DNA of 64,000 bases from Macrophomina tecta. Its lineage: Eukaryota > Ascomycota > Dothideomycetes > Botryosphaeriales > Botryosphaeriaceae. Both the position numbers and the translations under genes were made by a program. Positions 11,086 through 24,400 of the stretch are shown piece after piece (position 1 is the first letter of the stretch; every line of letters begins with the position of its first letter). The stretch is from assembly GCA_024180945.1 (NCBI GenBank), contig JAKSGN010000002.1, positions 1,674,001 through 1,738,000 on the forward strand. Direction: 5' to 3'. The notes beneath the pieces were generated by a model. It did not search any database and was not told the DNA's origin. It saw nothing but the letters and a program-made list of their open reading frames with translations.

Positions 11086-12042
11086 TCAACGACGACTCGA
11101 CATGATGGGGTACTCGTCCTCGCTTTCGTCCTCGCTCGAGGATTCGTATTCGTCTTCGCCTTCGCCCCATACATTCTCCTCCGGCTCAGGCTCGGGGTCC
11201 GGGTCCGGCTGGTAGGCGCGAACCTTGGCCCATTTGCCGCCAGAGCTGCTCGCCGGACAGTTCGTCTCCATTGAATCGGCAACCGATGCAACACGCGGGT
11301 GACCGTATTTCATGGGATCGAAGCCACCAGTAGTGGTGCCACTCTTGCCAGTCGACTGTGCAGAATAAGCCGAGGCAGCATAGCTGGCGCTACACCCGGT
11401 ACTTCCAGCAGGAGCCATGTTGGCAGCACTCCCGCCGGCCGCTGAACGGTCTCTTAGGGGACGCCAGAAGCCACCAGTCGTGGTCGATCCCATGTCATTC
11501 ACGCTCACGGTGCCGTTGACGCTTAGTTCATCAAAAGCACCTACAAGGTTTCCAGTGGCTTTGCCAGCCGAGGACTCTGGGTACGTTGAGATTACAGAAC
11601 TCACGTCCTGGTACTCTTCGTCGTCGGATGAGCCGTCTTCCTCGTCGGAATCAGAATTGGTGACGACTTCACCGTGGTAAGTCCTCTGGTTCTCGAGAGG
11701 CTGTATGTTCAGTTGCTCCTTCATGCATTCGTTGCATTTCTACACCTTGCATGTCAGCGGCGAAATTTCCCAAAAAGTCGGGTGATGATGAACCGCATAA
11801 TCAGCTTTCTTGCGCTGGGCTTTCGAAAAGCCCTCCAGACCCTTGTCCTTGCCGCACATGAAGCACGTCAACTCCACCAACTGGAGAGGGACACACAGCG
11901 TGCACTGTGCCGTGAAAGGGCCTTTGTTGTTGAGGAACTTCTGGCGCAGGTCGTTTAAGCGCTTTCTAGCAAAGTTCGATTGGCCCTTCCATTTGTTGCA
12001 ACGGTCGCAGCGAATCCTGTTGATTCCCTTATCAGCAGACAT
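11086..12042 (-). CDS. Stc1-domain protein
   Basis: The N-terminus is a Stc1 domain: paired cysteines CDRC (12/15), a QCTLC pair, CFMCGKDKGLEGFSKAQRK and, after a 54-nt intron (11793-11740), KCNECMKEQL. In fission yeast Stc1 is a LIM-like adaptor that links RNAi Argonaute to the Clr4 H3K9 methyltransferase complex, so a chromatin role is possible but inferred. The protein is 300 residues. The tail is low-complexity: SDSDEEDGSSDDEE, Gly/Ser/Ala-rich stretches with two TTTGGF motifs, and an acidic end. An upstream ATG at 12090 can splice in frame through a 51-nt intron (12067-12017) to give MSASLISKIRCDRC instead of MSADKGINRIRC, so two N-termini are possible. Filamentous fungi carry several Stc1-domain proteins, so orthology to Stc1 itself is unproven. 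Confidence 0.85.
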
Positions 12043-12090
12043 TCGCAGGCTGGGAAAGGAGAGTTACTTACTTATCAGGGAGGCTGACAT

Positions 12091-13450
12091 TGGCTAAGCC
12101 GGGACTAGAGAACTCTCAGCAGCTGTAATGCGATGCCCTGATAGGTGAGTGACGAACCTGGACGAAGTGATATCTTCTTTATAGTAGTAGCGACCGCGCC
12201 TAGGCATATTGAGGGCGACAGAGGTGAGGCAGACGGGGTGGATGTGGTTGCCTGCTTGGATAGCAGACCAAAATGTTCTCTGCCGGAGGTAATGGCTGTA
12301 GGCGGGTCTCCCTTCAAACTGCTCGAGTGCCGGGTCGAAGGGCTTCTGTGTGGTGAAGAAGAAGGGAAAGGAAGCAAAGTAGACGTCTCTTTTATAAACG
12401 AAGGAACGAGCTCTTCCCCAGGGCCTAGCGCGTGAACGAGAAGCATTCATGGCCCGTGACTCAGACTGCAGTTGACGTGGATGGAAGGCGGACGAGGCGT
12501 ACCTGCCCGGAGAGCCGCAGTCGTCTCGGCACCTGCGCCTGCACCTGCAAATTCCTCGGCACGTGGAGCAGTGTGGTGAACTCTGCTCATCGTGCGTCTC
12601 GCCGGACTGGTGGGTGTTTCCATCATTCCTTCCGGTTGCATAATGTCAGGGCAATAGGCCTTGGTCGCTGCTAGGGTGCTACTCAGGTGCTTGTCACGTG
12701 AGCTCCGCATGCGAGCCAAGGGGTATATGCACCCCCGAGTTGAACCCTTCTCACCAAGGATTCGCACCTGAAAATAAAACCATCTTAAAGGGTCCCTGAT
12801 TATTTACCTATAATCTGCTCTCACACAGCCTGTAGAAGGCCGGCAGGAATTCACATGCAGCAAGTCGCCAATTGCGGGGCCCTCAAACAACGCAAAGCAG
12901 CTGCCGTCATACCACCCTCGGCGTGTCCCCGCGAACCGCAGCTTGAGCATTCATGTCGATGAGAACCATGGATGGGGCCGATGAAGAGTGGAGTCTTCGG
13001 AGAAGCAGGTGGAGATCAAGCGAGGTCTCCAGTTCACGGAAAGATCGTCGGTGTAAGCCTCCCCACCTTCGCCTGTCAGCCGCACCAATAGGTATTCCCG
13101 CTCCAGTCGCCTGTCCATCGTTCACCAAGATTGGCTGAGGCCACATCCGACAACAGTTGGTCCACTTCTGGCTTCCCCGCCGTCCTGTTTCAGCACTGTA
13201 TTGTCATTCCATCCGGAGACCCCACCACTCGTTTTCTTGCCCCGCTGACCCGCCTGCCAAGGGCGTCGTGAGTACAGCTTGCGGGGATCCATGGGCACAC
13301 TTTAAGACGTCCGCAGTCCGCTCCCGCCATGTTCCTAATCTCATTTCCTCCGCTTCTGCCGTTCTCCCCAAGCCTTTCGCCTCTGTAACCTCGCCCTCCT
13401 CTCTCCGAGTCTCCGAATACGATCTCTCCAACGACTTTCGACCCAGCACC
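12091..13450. other. Divergent promoter region between Stc1-domain gene and ADH
   Basis: About 1.36 kb separates the starts of the two outward-facing genes. Overlapping minus-strand open frames at 12094-12450 have no recognisable motif and probably lie in the Stc1-gene promoter or leader. The last 150 bases before the ADH start are pyrimidine-rich, as in many fungal leaders. No other gene is supported. Confidence 0.5.
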
Positions 13451-15160
13451 ATGGCTACTACAGAAATCCCCAAGAAACACAAGGCTGTCATTTATGACAA
13501 GCCCGGTCATCTGTCGACTAAGGTCGTCGAACTGGACACGCCAGAGCCCGGGCCTGGCGAGGTTCTGGTCAACCTGTACATATGCAACTCCGCAAATAGA
13601 TTCATCACCGTTGCCCTCTCCTTACTCATCTCGCTTATAGATCACACTCCGGAGTTTGTCATTCCGACTTCGGCATTATGCTGGACAGGTAATTTGTTTT
13701 TCGCTCATTGTGTATACCCTTCACCGTGACTGATCTTCTCTACCCTTTCAGTTGGTCACAGCTGCCGTTTCCTACTCCCGAGGGCCAGGTTGGAGGGCAT
13801 GAAGGTGAGTGTCTGACTTCATCACCCCTTTCTCCCGGATATCCTAATTGGTCACATCAGGTGTCGGCAAGATCGTCAAGATGGGCCCGGGGTCCGAGGC
13901 CGCTGCCGTGAAAGTGAGTCGATTACTAAACATTGTGGTCATGAAGCTAAACAGACGTGGCAGCTCGGCGACCGTGTGGGTATTAAGTGGCTCAATGGGA
14001 TATGTGGGTCCTGCAGTAAGTATCTCACATCTAGGATACGCCCATGCATTGGCAGCTTATGGTTACTTCACAGCTCCCTGCCTGGCTGGCATGGATGGCC
14101 AATGCAAAAGTCAGGTAGGTATTACTAAATGTAGAGATCCCTGCGCAAGCGCTGACAATGCGGGGTGCAGAAAATCAGCGGTTATTATACACCGGGAACC
14201 TTTCAGGTCGGTTCCTCGCCGGCATCAGCGTGATATGTTCTCATAATTGTCCTTTAGCAATACGTACTTGCCCCGGCAAACTATGTTACTCCAGTATGTT
14301 TACCACTGCTACTCTTATTTGAATCGACGCTGAAATTTTACCAGATCCCAGATCAGCTTGACAGCGCTGCAGCAGCACCAATGCTCTGCGCCGGCGTAAC
14401 AACCTACTCCGCTCTGCGCAAGGCCAACGCCCAGAGTGGAGACTTCGTTGTCCTACTCGGTACGTCCTTCACTTACTTTTTCTTGCATCAGCCCACCGTT
14501 CCAAACAGACTTGACAGCCCCTCGAGCACAGCTGGCCTCCCTGCACTCGGAAGCCAAAGAGACCAATCTGCCCCAATCAAACACTCCTTTTTTCTTCTCT
14601 CAGGACCCCTCAAGACTGACCAGACACCCGAACAAGGCGCTGGCGGCGGCCTCGGTCACATTGCCGTCCAACTCGGCTCGCGCGGCATGGGCTACCGCAT
14701 CATCGGCGTCGACTCCCCCTCCAAAGAATCCCTCATCCTCTCTTCAGGTGCCGAGCACTTCCTGCCGCACACCCTCGGCGCCGACCTCCCTTCGCGCATC
14801 CAAGAGCTCACCGGCGGCCTCGGCGCGCAAGCCGTCGTCGTGCTCACGGCCGCCAACAGCGCATACGCGCAGGCCATCGACCTGCTGCGCGAAGGCGGCA
14901 CGCTCGTCTGCGTCGGCATCCCTGAGGGCGCGCCCGTCGCCATCGCCGGCGCGCTGCCTCAGGTGCTCATCGGCAAGGCGCTCAAAATCATTGGCGTCGC
15001 TGTCGGCGATCGCAGGGAGGCTATCGAGACGATGGATTTTGCGGCGAGGGGCCTCGTCAAGACCCATTATCGGACGGCGCGGATGGAGGAGTTGACAGAG
15101 GTATTTAGGGAGATGGAGGAGGGGAAGTTGCAGGGGAGGGTAGTGTTGGATCTTTCTTGA
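13451..15160 (+). CDS. Zinc-dependent alcohol dehydrogenase, ten exons
   Basis: A 363-residue medium-chain ADH of the fungal tetrameric type, interconverting alcohols and aldehydes with NAD(H). Catalytic-zinc ligands are in GVCHSD (Cys48) and GGHEG (His74, Glu75). The structural-zinc cysteines are in CGSCTPCLAGMDGQC. The Rossmann glycine motif is GAGGGLGHIAVQ, and the protein ends RVVLDLS. Exons: 13451-13575, 13641-13688, 13752-13804, 13861-13913, 13955-14015, 14074-14114, 14171-14206, 14258-14293, 14345-14459 and 14637-15160. All junctions keep frame, and one intron is only 41 nt. The last intron has two in-frame acceptors: 14603, after a strong pyrimidine tract, adds 11 residues before the glycine motif, while 14636 gives the family-typical LLGAGGG. 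I used the latter. There is no mitochondrial presequence, so it is probably cytosolic. Confidence 0.93.
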
Positions 15161-16859
15161 TTGTGCCTACGGTGCGGAGATGAGAACTGGGTACCGAGAA
15201 GGTCTTGTATAGGGCCTTGAGGTTCAGTTCACAGAGGGGGCTGCGGTGCTATGCGAGAGGGCATATTCGCAGTAGCGCCGTTGCGAGACACGAGACATTA
15301 ACTTCTTGGCCTGTTTACTGCTGGGCTACTTGCCGGAGAGAACAAATTATCGAAGCTCGATAAAAATTTCCACATCTTCAAAAAGACCAGCCTCTGGTGC
15401 CGTCGAGGATGCGACACCATCGCCGCCACCCAAAGCCCAAGCTTTTCCCGCCTCCGCCCTCCCCCAAACCTTCAACTAACGCAGCGAATCACCCGCATAT
15501 CCATTTCTCAAAAGAACCCTTACATACCCACCACAAAAATAGCACAACCCACACCAAGCCCCGCCCCTAAATCTCCGAGATAACCGTCCGCCCCGGCGCC
15601 AGCCGCACGAACAGGGATCCCGTTCACACACTCCCGCCGGTCCCCAACCCCTGCGAAACCGACCAAAAAGCACCGCACCATCATCTCGCTTTTCGCTCTG
15701 CCGTCATCCAGGGGACAGCTCGTCTACCAGGAACGACCCCCTGCCTGGAGCGCCAATCGGATTGAAGGTGCATACATCTGTCTGAGTGTCGGATTCTTCA
15801 ACGAAACTAAAAGCCCGCAACACTCTCCCATATCGCCCGAGTGCGGGCGGGCCGCCTGAACGGGCCAGGTTTCAGCCACGCAGAGCGGAATAGGGAGAAG
15901 AGACCCTGTGTATTCGATGGCAAAAGCAAAAAAACGTTCAAATACCAAGGGTCAAGGCTGTCAAGGAACCAGGGTCTGCGGTAATAAAAGCAAAAAAGGA
16001 AAACGAAAAAAGTTCTACCGTACCCTGCATTTCCCGAATTTCTTTTCCCGTTTAAGGTAGGGGAGATAAGAAACCGAAAATTAAAGCTCTCCCAAACATC
16101 GGGACTGCAATTTCCCAGATTCAGAATGCGCGCGCATGAGCAATTCCTTAGTTGTAACTTTTAGAAGAAAAAAAAGCATTTGGAGTTTCCGTTGTTTAGG
16201 CCCATGAATGTCCTTCCAGTCACTTTATACTACACGGGAAGGTCCTTTCCCACCTTCTCCTAACTTTTCCCCAACTCAGAAGATCCCCGAAATTGCCGCT
16301 CAGTCCCTAACTCACCTGCCCTGCACTCAAAGAAGAGCGGTAAGACAAGAAACTCAAAGAGAAACAGGAAAAGAAGAAGCGCCGAACTAAAACGGAGGAG
16401 TTTCCTGGTCTTTCCCCGTTCAATCCGACCAAGAATGAAATTGAAATAATTTCAGCCATCGATCACAATAGCTGATCTTGACCAAAGGTTGTCCGCCCAA
16501 AGGGGTTTCCGCTCGAATAATCAAGAAAGTCCGTTCCAGGCCGTTCCATCATAACCTCGTAAACAACGGAAACGCATAAGTAAAAGAACAAGCAAGCCAT
16601 GCTCCAAGGCCAATTGCAATCTCGTCCATCGTGTCGTGATGAAATGTAGGATACTAGAGAAAAGAGGTATGGATATGGGAGCGGGTATATGTTCATTGTA
16701 TGCAAATAGGGCACGGGGTTTGGAATCGCTGAAGAACAGGGGGAATAAAGGTGACGCCTATCTAGGGTCATGGGAGCAGACGAGATCCAGCTCGTCGAAC
16801 GATGTAATCCAAGCGAGGGAATAGGCTATGCCCGCCCTATCAAAGCGGCTGGAGCGCCA
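15161..16859. other. Convergent intergenic region
   Basis: About 1.7 kb between the 3' ends of ADH (+) and the DUF7514 gene (-). It contains A- and C-rich stretches and no recognisable coding sequence. The ORF-sized frames are short and of odd composition. Confidence 0.55.
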
Positions 16860-18906
16860 TCATGAGTACCGCGGGGGCGGCGGGGGGTAACCACTGTATG
16901 GGTTTGCACCGTAGGATGCCGCACCAGCGCTATTAAGCCGACTCCGATAGTACTCGTCCTCGTAAAGACTGTTGTGTCTTGGCTGAGAGCCGGGGATGTA
17001 GCTGCTGTTGCGGTATCCATTGGCATCGGCCCACTCACCCTTGGGGAATTGTGTTCGAGTTGACGAGCGGGGTGCACTGGCATCGCCATCGGCCGGATCG
17101 CTGTATATGTTGCTGGCGTAGTATGATGCGGGAATATCACCTACATTGTTCGGTTCCGAGCGCGTGCCATACCCATCACTCCTACTGGCACTGAATGAGG
17201 GGCTTCGCCGACGTGTGCCATGGGTGTTGATCCCAGTACGGTACTGTCTGGTCTGTGTTGTGCTGGGAGGATATTCCGAATGACTCGTCGTCCTATAGAT
17301 GCCATTCGTGTCGGCAGAAGCATTGGAGTGCGTGCGATGGATCCGGGATGTGGCGCCAGCATCAGGAGCGCTTCCACTGGTGGCTCCAGTCACCGGAATG
17401 GTGGTGTTAGGTTTGCTGATGGGCGGAAAGTCGCCATAGCGCTTGCCAGTGCCCTCGCGAGCAACGTAAGGTTTCCGTTCACGCTCAATTGGTATAGACA
17501 CGGGCTCATTGTCAGAATCGGAGGCGACGGCTGTCTCCTTAGCATCCCCTGAGTAGAGCGAGTAGGAAGATGGCGGCGGTTGAGTCGGAGGGGGAGGTGG
17601 GAATGTAGGGGTGCGGATGGGTATGTTCCCGCTGGAGGATATGGCAGCAGCGCAACGCTGACGCGCTTGAAGATTTTCAACCTTGGGGAACAGGCGCCGG
17701 GGCAGCTCCTTCGGGAAGCGCTCCTTGACATCGTCGGCATTGCTGATAGGCATATGCATCACAGCCTTCGCAAGACGATCAAACTCAATGTCAGGATGGC
17801 CTTGGATCATTAGTGTCATCCATGTCTTGAAGCCTGCCGGTGTCAAGCCAGGGACGTTCGGGACTTCGTCGGTTTTCTCCTGCACCAAGTGGTGTGAGCA
17901 ACGCAAATCCCTGTACATCTTCGAGATTGCTGCGTTGGATAGAGTTCCGAAAATCGCTACGCTGGTCAGCCTTCGCCCTGAAACGGTCCTGATGTGACTT
18001 ACTGCTCCAAGGGTAAATCTCATCTTGTGTGCGGGTCTCCTCGTAAAACTTGCGCATCTTTGTTGGAGTTACAACCAGTGTATGCTTAGGTTCGTAGTCG
18101 TCGATCTGCAACGAGGATAGTCAGTAGTGAGACGAGAGGAGCATTGCAGTTACGCGTACCAGGTGGAGCGCAAGGCCGCGCAGAAACTGGCTCAGCCTGG
18201 GAGTTGGCTGGCCATCAGCATCAAACAGCGGCCGCCAGGTCTTCTCGATGGCCGTCTCCTCGACATCGGTGAGGTGCCGCTGGACTGGAGGTCGTTGCGT
18301 AGGCGGCGCATTGGCACTGTGCTGCGACGCCGAGCCGTACTGCGAACCGTGGTCCGATGTGAGCGATGACGTAGTACGAGCAGCGCCGAACTTTGGCCCA
18401 GGGCCGTCCCGTTCTTTACCATCAGACCGGAAGTAAGGGTCCTGTGGTGGCGGCTCAGGCGAGCTGGAGCCGCCCGAAGAGTAGATGCTCTCGTGCCTAG
18501 TCGGAGATGGCGGTGTGTAGACATCGCGCGGAGGGTACGAGGCGGTCGCAGACGTTGGCGAGCCTGGCGGGTAAGAGGGCTTGCTGGCCGGCTTGCCCTG
18601 CGGGGGCAGCTGGCCGGACGATTTCAGCGTGTCGATGACCTGCTTCCTCACCTCCTCGGTAATCTGTGCTACCAGATCGGGGTCGAGTTGGCTTGCGGTG
18701 CCTGACTTATCGAAGGCATTGTTAACGGCTTCGTAGACGGGCTGGCCTTGCTGCGAGCTTTGCGAGCGATCTCCCGAGGACGAGCGAGAGTTGCGGCGGC
18801 GTGCAGAGTTCGAGTAGGACGAGGCATACGACGGCTGGTCCGGGGACTCGTGGTAGGGCCCGCGTGGCGATGGCGGCTGGTCGGGGCTGCGGTAATCGTA
18901 GGCCAT
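16860..18906 (-). CDS. DUF7514-domain protein
   Basis: A 648-residue protein of a filamentous-ascomycete family of unknown function. Exons: 18906-18160, 18105-18003 and 17956-16860, all frame-consistent. The first 200 residues are disordered and Pro/Ser-rich, with tyrosines spaced among them. The conserved domain follows: AIEKTWRPLFDADGQPTPRL, FLRGLALHLIDDYEPKHTLV, KMRKFYEETRTQDEIYPWS, then ISKMYRDLRCSHHLVQE and FPKELPRRLFP (about 225-385). The rest is another Ser/Tyr/Pro-rich tail ending in YPPPPPRYS. Proline- and tyrosine-rich flanks suggest scaffolding or phosphorylation, but no enzyme motif is visible. The domain name is from memory of the family consensus. Confidence 0.85.
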
Positions 18907-21408
18907 GGTGGACCGTTGCCGCAGCGGTCGCGGCCTGCTTATGTCGCTCGTCGTGCAGGAACAATGGCCAAAAGCGGCACGGAATCGTGGTCGGTGTGGA
19001 TGACGAGAGGCGTCACATCACATCGCTCGCATGAAGGGTATGCACGGCGAGGCTGAACAGGAAGTTGGATCGATGGGAGCGAGAGGCGCGCCGAGGCGGG
19101 GTGATCTGGCAGGGTCTGTATGTATAGTGTTGCCGCTGGGCTCAGCCTTGCGCCCGACGGCGTGGCACCAATGCAGTTGCGGAGGGTTGGACAGGCCGTC
19201 TTCTGATGGGCCCACCGGTCAAGGAGCGTTGTTGGTAGTCGTTGGACGGATTCGAAAGTAGGGCAGCAGCGCAGGCGCAGTTCGCAGTTGGGTTGGATGC
19301 TCAGATATACTAAGCGACGGCCAGGGCAGGGAAGGTGGATAGAAGCCGGCGAAGACTGGAAGACAGGCAGCTGGGCGGGCTCATTCCCGACCAGCCTCCA
19401 CGCCAGACCCAGACTGCAGCACGTTAACTAATACCTGATCTCCCACGGCCGCGTGCGTCATCTCCAACGAGCACACGGGATGGCGGCCACACCCGCCAAA
19501 CACACGGCACCGGCGCCCCGTCACAGCCGCTCATCAGTGTCCAATGCGGCATCGCGGCCTCGTCCCAAGGCTCGACAGGCACGCGCTCAGCATGTGCATC
19601 ATCATTCTTGCCCGTGCTAGCCGACCCTCTGGATGACCCAGGAACCACGCCCTCACTGCTCCATGTGGCACTAGCCGCTCCTCTCCCGTCGCGCCGTCTA
19701 AATAGAACACTGGGGTTGGTCAGCCCGCGCGCTGCAGGAACCGGGCTTGTTGCGGTGCAGGTGGCATATATCCGTCACTGTGCTCGTAGCGAGGTGGCTA
19801 TACCGGTGCGCTGCCATTTCCCCGTGCCGCTCAACGTCATGGCCGCTCCTATGCCTCCTGCCGCGTTGGCCGGCCCTGCACGTGTTTGGCACTTGTACCC
19901 GCGCGGCCCTGGCCTCGAAACATGTCGTGACGCCTGCTGGACTGCTGCTTGCGGGTTTTGTTTGTCATTCCGGCGCTCAGCTTCATGCTATAGAGCAGGC
20001 ACTCCACACGCAGGGTCTTGCAGCAGCGTCTGGCCTGCCCGGGCCGGCGGATGCTTTCGCTCCCTACGAACGCTATCTCCCCTCTGGACCCCTTTGGCAT
20101 GCAAGAGAGCGCCACAGCATGGGCAGGGCGGGAGCTGACTGGCGCCCGCTGAGGCCTTGCGAGTTTCGAATGCCGCAGGCCTTGACGCCGCTGCCACCGG
20201 CCCCAAGCAGAGCTGACGACGGCGCTGCGCAACGGAAAATTTGAGTTGTTTATGGAGAAGAAACACCCGTCGAAACACGCAGGAAACAACAGGCTGGCGG
20301 AGCTGAAGGCCGTGGGCGAGGGCGCGTCATCGGCCGGAGCGCCTCAGCTGCGCGCGCCGCAGGGCTGCCGGACGCCATTTGCCGCGCTCGTGATTTCGCG
20401 GCCAGGCCGTCTCGTTGACTCGCGGTCGCATCCCAGCAGAGTCGCGCTGGCGGGCAACCGTTGTGCCGTACCGCGCCCAGGCATCGCGCAAGCGCGCCTG
20501 CAGCGCCCTCGTCGGCACAATGGCATCCCGCGGGCTCCCGGGCAGCGCTGCCTGTCAGCTCTCGCAGGGCGCGCTGGCTTCCAGCTGGCTGGCCGGAGCA
20601 TAAAAGTCTGGCAGCGCGTGGAGCGTCGTGTCTGGCTGGCGGCGCCAATCTTAGCTTGCCTCAAGTGTGTTTCAGCGGCCAGCAGGGGGCTCGCGCCCAC
20701 GAATGACAGCGCTCGCCCAGCACGGCGCCGAAGAGCGGACATCTCAGCTGTCTCGACGTCGAGAAACAAAGGCGCCGCTCTGTCCTGCGGCCTCTTGCGT
20801 CGCCGACGTCGTCCCTCTTCAGTTGCCGCCGTGCTCTTTGTTCATTGTTGTGCTGTGCTTCTAGACAACCGCCGCCGCCCAGCTGCGCCGCTTGCCGCCA
20901 CCGATCGTCTTCAGCGTGAGACCGCCCAGCATGACCCTGTCTCACCTCTAAAATCCACTGCGTATCCTCACAACTCGACCTCCACAGGCTCACGCATCCT
21001 TTACTGAATCGCGCCGGCCCGCGATCCTTGTGCGAGCTTCCGCCCACCGCGCGGACAGACCTCGATCTTGTCCGCCTGCGACCCTATCCTTGAATTCACC
21101 GCGCCGCTCAAGGCCTGTGTGCCTCTTCACTTCCGCGCACATCATCTTCGACCTCCTTTTCCGATCCTCTCGCTGCCCCAGCGACCCTTCGTCGTCGCCG
21201 CCTATTTTCGCGCGCCGCTTTCGGCTCCTCCCCGCCGACCATCTACGAACCACAAGATCGACGCCGCAACCGCCATGCTCTTATGACGCTATCTCTCCTC
21301 GCACGACCCTAATTGAGAGGACATAGAGCTCACGACTCCCTTTCTCCGCGCCCACATACCCCATAATTACTTGCTTGCTACCTCCCGACATCAGCGGAGC
21401 ACATCACC
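18907..21408. other. Large divergent promoter region (DUF7514 gene / STE11)
   Basis: About 2.5 kb between outward-facing genes. It is GC-rich, and several frames of 80-250 codons are open on both strands, as expected by chance in such sequence. None has domain-like content. The 300 bases before STE11 are C/T-rich, consistent with a long fungal leader. Such a long upstream region is common for signalling genes. A non-coding RNA cannot be excluded. Confidence 0.5.
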
Positions 21409-24400
21409 ATGGCCATGCTCGCGTCGAAGTCGCAGTATGTCGCCCCTGTGGGCAACTCGGCGCCGACTCCCTCATCTCACTATCCCTCGAGTTCCGCCAG
21501 TCACCGCCATCAGCTTGCCTCGGCCGGCGCCCACCATGGCACCCGCTTCGCCAGCCCGACAGAGTCCGAGTTCTCAGAGAGTTATGACGCGCCTGGTTCA
21601 GTACGGTATGCGATCCGGAATATTAGGAGGAGCTCTGGGGACAACCGGCTGACTTGGTCATGCAGAAACTGGGATGAAGACCGCGTCGGAGAATGGTTAA
21701 GAAGCATCAACTGCGCCCAATATGTGCAGCTTTTCAAAGGTCGGTTGAATCGCGCTACCTTGATGTGATCGTGGATTGACTCTGTTGCAGAGAACAACAT
21801 CAACGGCGAAGTGTTGATGGAGATGGACCAGACCCAGTTGAAGGAGATGGGTATCAAGAAGATCGGCGATCGAGTCCGTATTGGCTCCCAAGCCAAGCTG
21901 TTCAGGAATAAGGAATACCGCAAGTCGAAGCGGAACTCGAACCGAGTGAGTTCTTCCAATGGCCGGATGCTTCCCTGTCGGTGCTGACAACCATCACAGG
22001 AATCACTCGCTCTTCTTGACAGCACAAGTTTCACACCTCCGTCCTCCGGCTCGCCAAGACCACTTCATTCTGCAAGAGGTGCACCTACAACTTCCCGTTC
22101 CGACAAAAGGATGTCACGACAGATCGGCGGAACTGACTGGAGCTACACGCCAGGCCTTTCAGCTAGGAAGCAAGCGTCACGCCCAGGATCTCCTCTCGTC
22201 GACCAAGAGAATCGCGGCCTCCGCCCGCCCACATCAGGCAACATGTATAGCCCCAAACACTCCTCCAAGAAAGATGAATCGTACTTTGGGCAGCCTCTGA
22301 GTGCAAACTCTTCCTCAGGCCGCGGCCCCAGGTCCGCTACTACACCCATCGAGACGCCCCAAACGGCACGTTTCGCTAACCATGTGCGTGCAAGCCCCAG
22401 CCAGGATGGTTCAACCAACAGCAGCGCTCTGCCCGCCGACAAGGCCCTCATCAGGGTTATCTACGACAACGGCCGATCCTCTGTCATCGATCTCAAGGGC
22501 TGCCGATCCGCCGAAGATATTATGCTTCAAGTGTTGAGGAAGGGTGCCCTGAATGAGGCGCACGTCAAGAATTACTGTTTCTACGTGCTCGATGGGACCG
22601 AACCCAATCCAGCTCTCTGCCGGAAGCTGAGCGATGTAGAACTCATCCGTGTCTGTAACGATCGAACAAGGATGGAGAGAAACCGCCTCATACTCCGCAA
22701 ACTCCATGCCGGCGAACCCGAAGACGACCAGTTGAAGGCCGCCGCCAGCATTGCTGCACAACAGCAGAGCCAACAGCAAAACCCAACAATATTACCACCC
22801 ACAGCACGAGGCCAGCTTAAGATTGAAAAGCTTACGGGCGAATCTTTGGCTGCTGTAAGTTATCCGCTCTCGCCAGCATCACAGAAGGAACGCGAACGGC
22901 ATATCAACTCAACAGCCAAGGATTTGGAACGAGGGGATAGCAATAGGTCTGCCAGCAGGACTCCTGACAGACCGATGAAGCAGTTTTACGGCGGCCGTCC
23001 ACCAAGCAACCTTATCACTTCCGACCTGGCGTCTTACTTCCCGGATGTGGAGAAGGAAGAAATGGATAGGACGATCCGAATGTCGGTTCGGCGATCACGC
23101 AGACTCAGCCGCGCAGCTAGCCGTCTCAGTACCCTGAGCAACTTTAGTGTTGCTTCAAGCTTGAAGGACGCCCCGCCGCTTCCCTCCATTGCGGATCAAT
23201 GGCTCAACAACAACGGCGGCCAGATAAAACCACTACGCCCTCTGTCAGTGATGCGTTTAGGGCTCCCATCACTAGGCCAAACACAGTATCGTGACTCAGT
23301 CACGTCATCCGTTCTCGAGCCGCTTGAGGAAGAATCTCCGACCGATGGTTCGTCGATACGTAAATCCTACGTCTCATTCGGCCCTGACAGCGGATCTGAA
23401 ACTCTGGCCGTCACTGATCCTGAGGGCCACACCACAATCCACAGCTACTTCGATGACGGCGGCAGTAGCTTCGCAGGCAGCAGCCAGGGCACTGAGGCTG
23501 GCGACTCGTTCAACAAGCGTCTTAGCTCAGCCCTAGCCGAAGACGGCGAAGAGTACGACGAAGAACTGGAAGAATACCTCGAGACCGACTCGTGGGAAAA
23601 CGTCAAGTACATGAAAGGAGCGCTGATTGGCCAAGGTTCTTTCGGCAGCGTGTACCTTGCACTGCACGCTGTGACCGGTGAGCTGATGGCCGTGAAGCAA
23701 GTCGCTCTGCCGACAGGTGGTACGGTCGACCCGAAGAAGGCAAACATGCTTGACGCATTGAAGCGCGAGATCGGTCTCCTTCGCGAACTGAAGCATCCCA
23801 ATATCGTCCAATATCTCGGCTCGAACAGCGATGAAACCCATCTCAATATTTTCCTGGAGTACGTTCCGGGTGGTTCCGTCGCCACGATGTTGATCAACTA
23901 CGGACCGCTACTCGAGCCCCTGGTGGCCAACTTTGTTCGCCAGATTTTGACTGGTCTCGCATATCTGCATAGCAAGGACATCATCCACCGTGACATCAAG
24001 GGCGCTAACATTCTTGTCGACAACAAGGGCCGAGTCAAGATTTCTGACTTTGGCATCAGCAAGCGCGTAGAAGCTTCCACACTTCTCGGACCATCCGGTG
24101 GCAAGAAGGGAGCCAATCGCGTCTCTCTTCAAGGCTCCGTCTTCTGGATGGCTCCCGAGGTTGTCAAGCAGACGGCTTACACTCGCAAGGCTGACATCTG
24201 GTCTCTTGGCTGCTTGATCGTCGAAATGTTGACGGGCGCTCACCCCCACGCCGACTGTTCACAGCTGCAAGCCATCTTCCGCATTGGCGCCGCAGGAGGG
24301 AACGCAAGCCCAACAATTCCCGACAACGCCAGCGAGGAGCTGAAAGTTTTCCTTGGCCGCACCTTTGAAATTGAGCACGAGAAGCGACCAAGCGCAGATG

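Noticed and set aside
12094..12450. Overlapping minus-strand frames upstream of the Stc1-domain gene
   Set aside because: No recognisable content; more likely promoter or leader.
19608..21007. Several frames of 130-250 codons between the DUF7514 gene and STE11
   Set aside because: Open on both strands in GC-rich DNA, Arg/Ala-rich, no motif and no splice continuity.
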